From assembly GCF_001747095.1 (NCBI RefSeq), contig NZ_MDGP01000001.1, positions 1,099,001-1,163,000 on the forward strand: a stretch of 64,000 nt of DNA, written 5' to 3'. A model generated the notes under the pieces. That model saw nothing but the letters and a program-made list of their open reading frames with translations. It did no database searches and was not told where the DNA came from. A program made the translations under genes and the position numbers. The DNA is from Roseivirga sp. 4D4. GTDB lineage: Bacteria; Bacteroidota; Bacteroidia; Cytophagales; Cyclobacteriaceae. The stretch's first letter is position 1. Every line of letters starts with the position of its first letter. Shown in pieces: positions 61,574 to 64,000 of the stretch.

Positions 61574-62730
61574 ATATGAGGCACAACAATAGAGAAAAGG
61601 AAGTGATTGTTTGCCACTCCTTCCCTGCCTGGGATACGCCTTATATTAAATCCACCTTGGAGTTGATGACCAGGCTTAGTGCCACGCATCGTGCCATCTT
61701 TATTGACTACCATTACACTTGGAAGGACCTATTTAAACATCCCAATGCGCCTAAAAAGAGGCTCATGGGTATCAAGAATAGAATCCGTAAGGAGAAAACA
61801 CCTTATGGCACGATAGAGGTAGTCAGCCTTCCTCCTATACTCCCGGTCAACTGGATCAACAACCGCTCTATATTTAAGGTTTTTGCAAAGCTCAATGCTT
61901 GGTGGTTAGGGCATTTCATCAGAAGAATCAAGCGCCAGTTAGGCATCAATAACTTTACGCTTTTCAACGCCCTCAATCCTATTTATGGTCTGAATACCAG
62001 AAAGGCCTGGAAAGCCAAAAAGACCATCTACTATTGCTATGACGAGATTTCAGGCACGCAATGGGCGGGAAAACATGGACCTGATTTTGAAGAAGCCTTT
62101 GCCAAACAGGTTGATATGATTATTACAACCAGCAGGCAGTTACAAAAGGAAAAGTCAAAGTACAATGTCAACTGTCACCTCGTACCCAATGGAGTCAATC
62201 TGGACATATTTCAAAACCCAAAGATTAGCACCGAAAAGACGAAAACACTGGGCTACATCGGTGCGGTAGATGACAGGATAGATTTCGATCTACTGCATCA
62301 TATCAGTCAAGCCATGCCCGATTATCAAATCGATATCTATGGACCCATGAAAGTGGTTTTACCAAAACTTCTGGTGGATAGAGTAAAATTCCATGGAGCA
62401 ATTCCACAGGAAGCGCTCCCCACTAAAATCAGTCAAATGGATGCTTGCTTAATCCCTTTTGTGAAAAACGATCTAACAGCCGCCATTTATCCTCTGAAAG
62501 TCAATGAGTATCTAGCCATGGGCAAACCTGTGATCAGTACTGATTTTGCTGATCTTTCCGACTTTGGACAGAAAATAAGTGTCTCAAAGAATAACGATGA
62601 CTTTGTAAGCCTGGTAAAAAGGGAAATCAGATACAACAATCGTCTCAAAGCACAATCTAGAATTGATTTTGCCAAAGGCAATTCGTGGGATGAAAGGGCT
62701 CAAACCATAAGAAGTCTTTTGAGCAATTAA
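61570..62730 (+). CDS. Glycosyltransferase family 1/4-like
   Basis: A 386-residue GT-B-fold glycosyltransferase. The acceptor-binding N-domain has NALNPIYGLNTRKAW; the donor-binding C-domain has HLVPNGVNLDIFQNP, LGYIGAVDDRIDFDLL, and PLKVNEYLAMGKPVISTDF, the EX7E-like region with Glu in NEYLAMGKP. It adds a sugar to the growing lipid-linked repeat. It overlaps the Wzc-like gene by four bases. Confidence 0.9.
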   Translation: MNMRHNNREKEVIVCHSFPAWDTPYIKSTLELMTRLSATHRAIFIDYHYTWKDLFKHPNAPKKRLMGIKNRIRKEKTPYGTIEVVSLPPILPVNWINNRSIFKVFAKLNAWWLGHFIRRIKRQLGINNFTLFNALNPIYGLNTRKAWKAKKTIYYCYDEISGTQWAGKHGPDFEEAFAKQVDMIITTSRQLQKEKSKYNVNCHLVPNGVNLDIFQNPKISTEKTKTLGYIGAVDDRIDFDLLHHISQAMPDYQIDIYGPMKVVLPKLLVDRVKFHGAIPQEALPTKISQMDACLIPFVKNDLTAAIYPLKVNEYLAMGKPVISTDFADLSDFGQKISVSKNNDDFVSLVKREIRYNNRLKAQSRIDFAKGNSWDERAQTIRSLLSN

Positions 62731-62816
62731 CGCTAGCACTCTTCCATTTAACTTCAAATCAGTACAGCTCGACCAATCCTAGGAAATAGCAGACCTGAAA
62801 AATTAATCTTTACACT

Positions 62817-64000
62817 GTGAAACCCCAAGGATCAAATCTTAGCTATATTCAGCCGCAAGGAGCTAGCCAGATTAATACTGGTTATGGCATTCTATTACTT
62901 CTTGCTATCCTTGGCGCTGCGTTCCTCTTGATCAAAATACTCGGGCTCGCTGGTGGAATGATTTTATTAGCGCTTCCCGTAGGCCTTTTGGTCATCTCTA
63001 TCTTATGGAATCAGCCGAAATATGGCGTTTGGGCTACGCTATTGATGGGTTTTCTCTCTTCGGGATTGACCCGCTATGTTCCCGGACCTTGGGGATTGTC
63101 AATTGATATCTTGCTCGCGCTGTGTTGGTTGGTTGTGTTGATGAATAAACAAATCCGAGTCAATTGGAAAAATGCCAAAAACGATCTAGTATGGATCTCC
63201 TGCATCTGGATGCTATACCTATGTCTGGAAATGGTCAACCCAAGTGGCAATGGCCCCATCGCCTGGTTCTATGCTATGCGTGGTATTGGTTTCTATCAAT
63301 TTCTGACCATTCCCTTGGTCTTCCTTCTATTTCGAGAAGATCGTGATGTACAAAAGTTCCTTAACATCATTATTGGACTATCCCTACTGGGCACTATTTG
63401 GGGCTTCAAGCAACAAATCTTCGGTGTTGATGCGGCTGAGTATTATTGGCTCTATGACCTGGACCATCACGAAGAACATGTATTGCATGGAGTGCTTAGG
63501 GTCTTTTCCTTTTATTCAGACGCAGGAGCCTTTGGTGCTTCTCAGGCCATGATGGCTCTGCTGTGTGGGATTCTCTTTATGGGACCCTCTCCTATGATGA
63601 AAAGGATTAAATACTTAATACTTGGACTAATCTTCTTTTTGGGCTTTGCGATATCAGGAACACGAGGTGCTCTAATGGTGCCATTAGCCGGTGGCATTGC
63701 CTACCTCATTCTGATGAAAAATTTCAAAGTATTGGCCAGTGGCTTTGCTGGAATTGTTATTGTCTTTTGTATACTCAAATACACCTTTCTTTTTCAAGGC
63801 GTTGAACAAGTCAGGCGTATGCGCACGGCCTTAGACCCTAATAATAAGTCGATGAGCGTAAGGCTAGACAACCAAAAGATTTTTGGCCAATACCTAGCCA
63901 ACAAGCCTTTTGGTGGCGGTATTGGTACCGCAGGGTTTTGGGGTGCCAGATTCAATCCGGACTCCCTAATGGCCAATACCGCTACAGATAGTTGGTATGT
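62817..64000 (+). CDS. O-antigen ligase/polymerase-like membrane protein (partial, GTG start)
   Basis: From the GTG at 62817 the frame is open to the window end (394 codons). An upstream in-frame stop at 62796 leaves no ATG before the first helix. Many hydrophobic segments (GILLLLAILGAAFLLIKI; LWNQPKYGVWATLLMGFLSS; GLIFFLGFAISGTRGALMVP) and the NKPFGGGIGTAGFWGARF loop match the Wzy/WaaL (O-antigen ligase) family. It would polymerise or ligate repeat units in the periplasm. The C-terminus is outside the window. Confidence 0.85.
   Translation, partial: MKPQGSNLSYIQPQGASQINTGYGILLLLAILGAAFLLIKILGLAGGMILLALPVGLLVISILWNQPKYGVWATLLMGFLSSGLTRYVPGPWGLSIDILLALCWLVVLMNKQIRVNWKNAKNDLVWISCIWMLYLCLEMVNPSGNGPIAWFYAMRGIGFYQFLTIPLVFLLFREDRDVQKFLNIIIGLSLLGTIWGFKQQIFGVDAAEYYWLYDLDHHEEHVLHGVLRVFSFYSDAGAFGASQAMMALLCGILFMGPSPMMKRIKYLILGLIFFLGFAISGTRGALMVPLAGGIAYLILMKNFKVLASGFAGIVIVFCILKYTFLFQGVEQVRRMRTALDPNNKSMSVRLDNQKIFGQYLANKPFGGGIGTAGFWGARFNPDSLMANTATDSWY

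Overview
The window looks like chromosomal DNA of a marine-type Bacteroidota, most likely order Cytophagales (Roseivirga/Fulvivirga-like). This is inferred from gene content: an ECF sigma/FecR/STN-TonB receptor trio, DUF4249, DUF3570/DUF4266, LruC and DUF6090 proteins, PadR plus prefix-domain ABC permease, glycine-lipid acyltransferases, and several promoter-like TTG/TTTG + TAnnTTTG pairs. No tRNA, rRNA, insertion sequence, phage block or CRISPR array was seen. The DNA is moderately AT-rich and compositionally even.

Layout. 1-5.1 kb: a one-component winged-helix/TolB-propeller regulator (cut by the left edge), a secreted protein of unknown function, an AI-2E-type permease and a cold-shock-domain protein. 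5.3-9.7 kb: PadR regulator overlapping an FtsX-type ABC permease, then a GH1 beta-glucosidase. 9.8-14.2 kb (minus strand): a RES/Xre toxin-antitoxin pair with a recognisable promoter and palindrome, the tiny ribosomal protein THX gene, an Asp-box propeller with a MoaD/ThiS-like protein, a cupin and a lone DUF4249 lipoprotein. 14.4-20.7 kb: two acyltransferases that fit glycine-lipid synthesis (GlsA/GlsB-like), a YbdK-type carboxylate-amine ligase and a tricorn protease homologue. A 328-bp gene-free stretch follows, filled with decayed copies of a Bacteroidota intergenic repeat. 21-34 kb: mixed envelope genes (DUF5916 barrel, hydrolases, CIA30, bestrophin, DUF6090, VTT protein) and an overlapping M24 peptidase / 7TM histidine kinase / receiver set.

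35-46 kb is the most interesting part. A GH13 amylase-like enzyme is followed by an ECF sigma factor, FecR anti-sigma and an STN-type TonB receptor whose extracellular part carries a poly-aspartate run. Facing it across a strong bidirectional terminator is a tight seven-gene minus-strand operon: thioredoxin, ApbE flavin transferase, DUF4266, DUF3570, Rieske lipoprotein, a 61-aa lipoprotein ending in poly-Asp, and a four-repeat PepSY-like lipoprotein ending in poly-Asp. I read this as a candidate extracytoplasmic redox/metal system with acidic tails. Its hairpin-bearing leader and the shared poly-Asp feature on both sides of the terminator are seen directly; the function is inference.

46-56.6 kb: a membrane-bound class III nucleotide cyclase, DUF763, an AraC regulator with a possibly leaderless start, a HEQMH-motif lipoprotein, a desaturase whose N-terminal part lacks a normal start codon, a DEAD-box helicase, an orphan receiver and an LruC adhesin-like lipoprotein. 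56.8-64 kb: an exopolysaccharide operon (priming sugar transferase, acyltransferase 3, half-length TolC-like protein, Wzc-like chain-length protein with a degenerate kinase domain, glycosyltransferase, O-antigen ligase/polymerase-like protein) running off the right edge.
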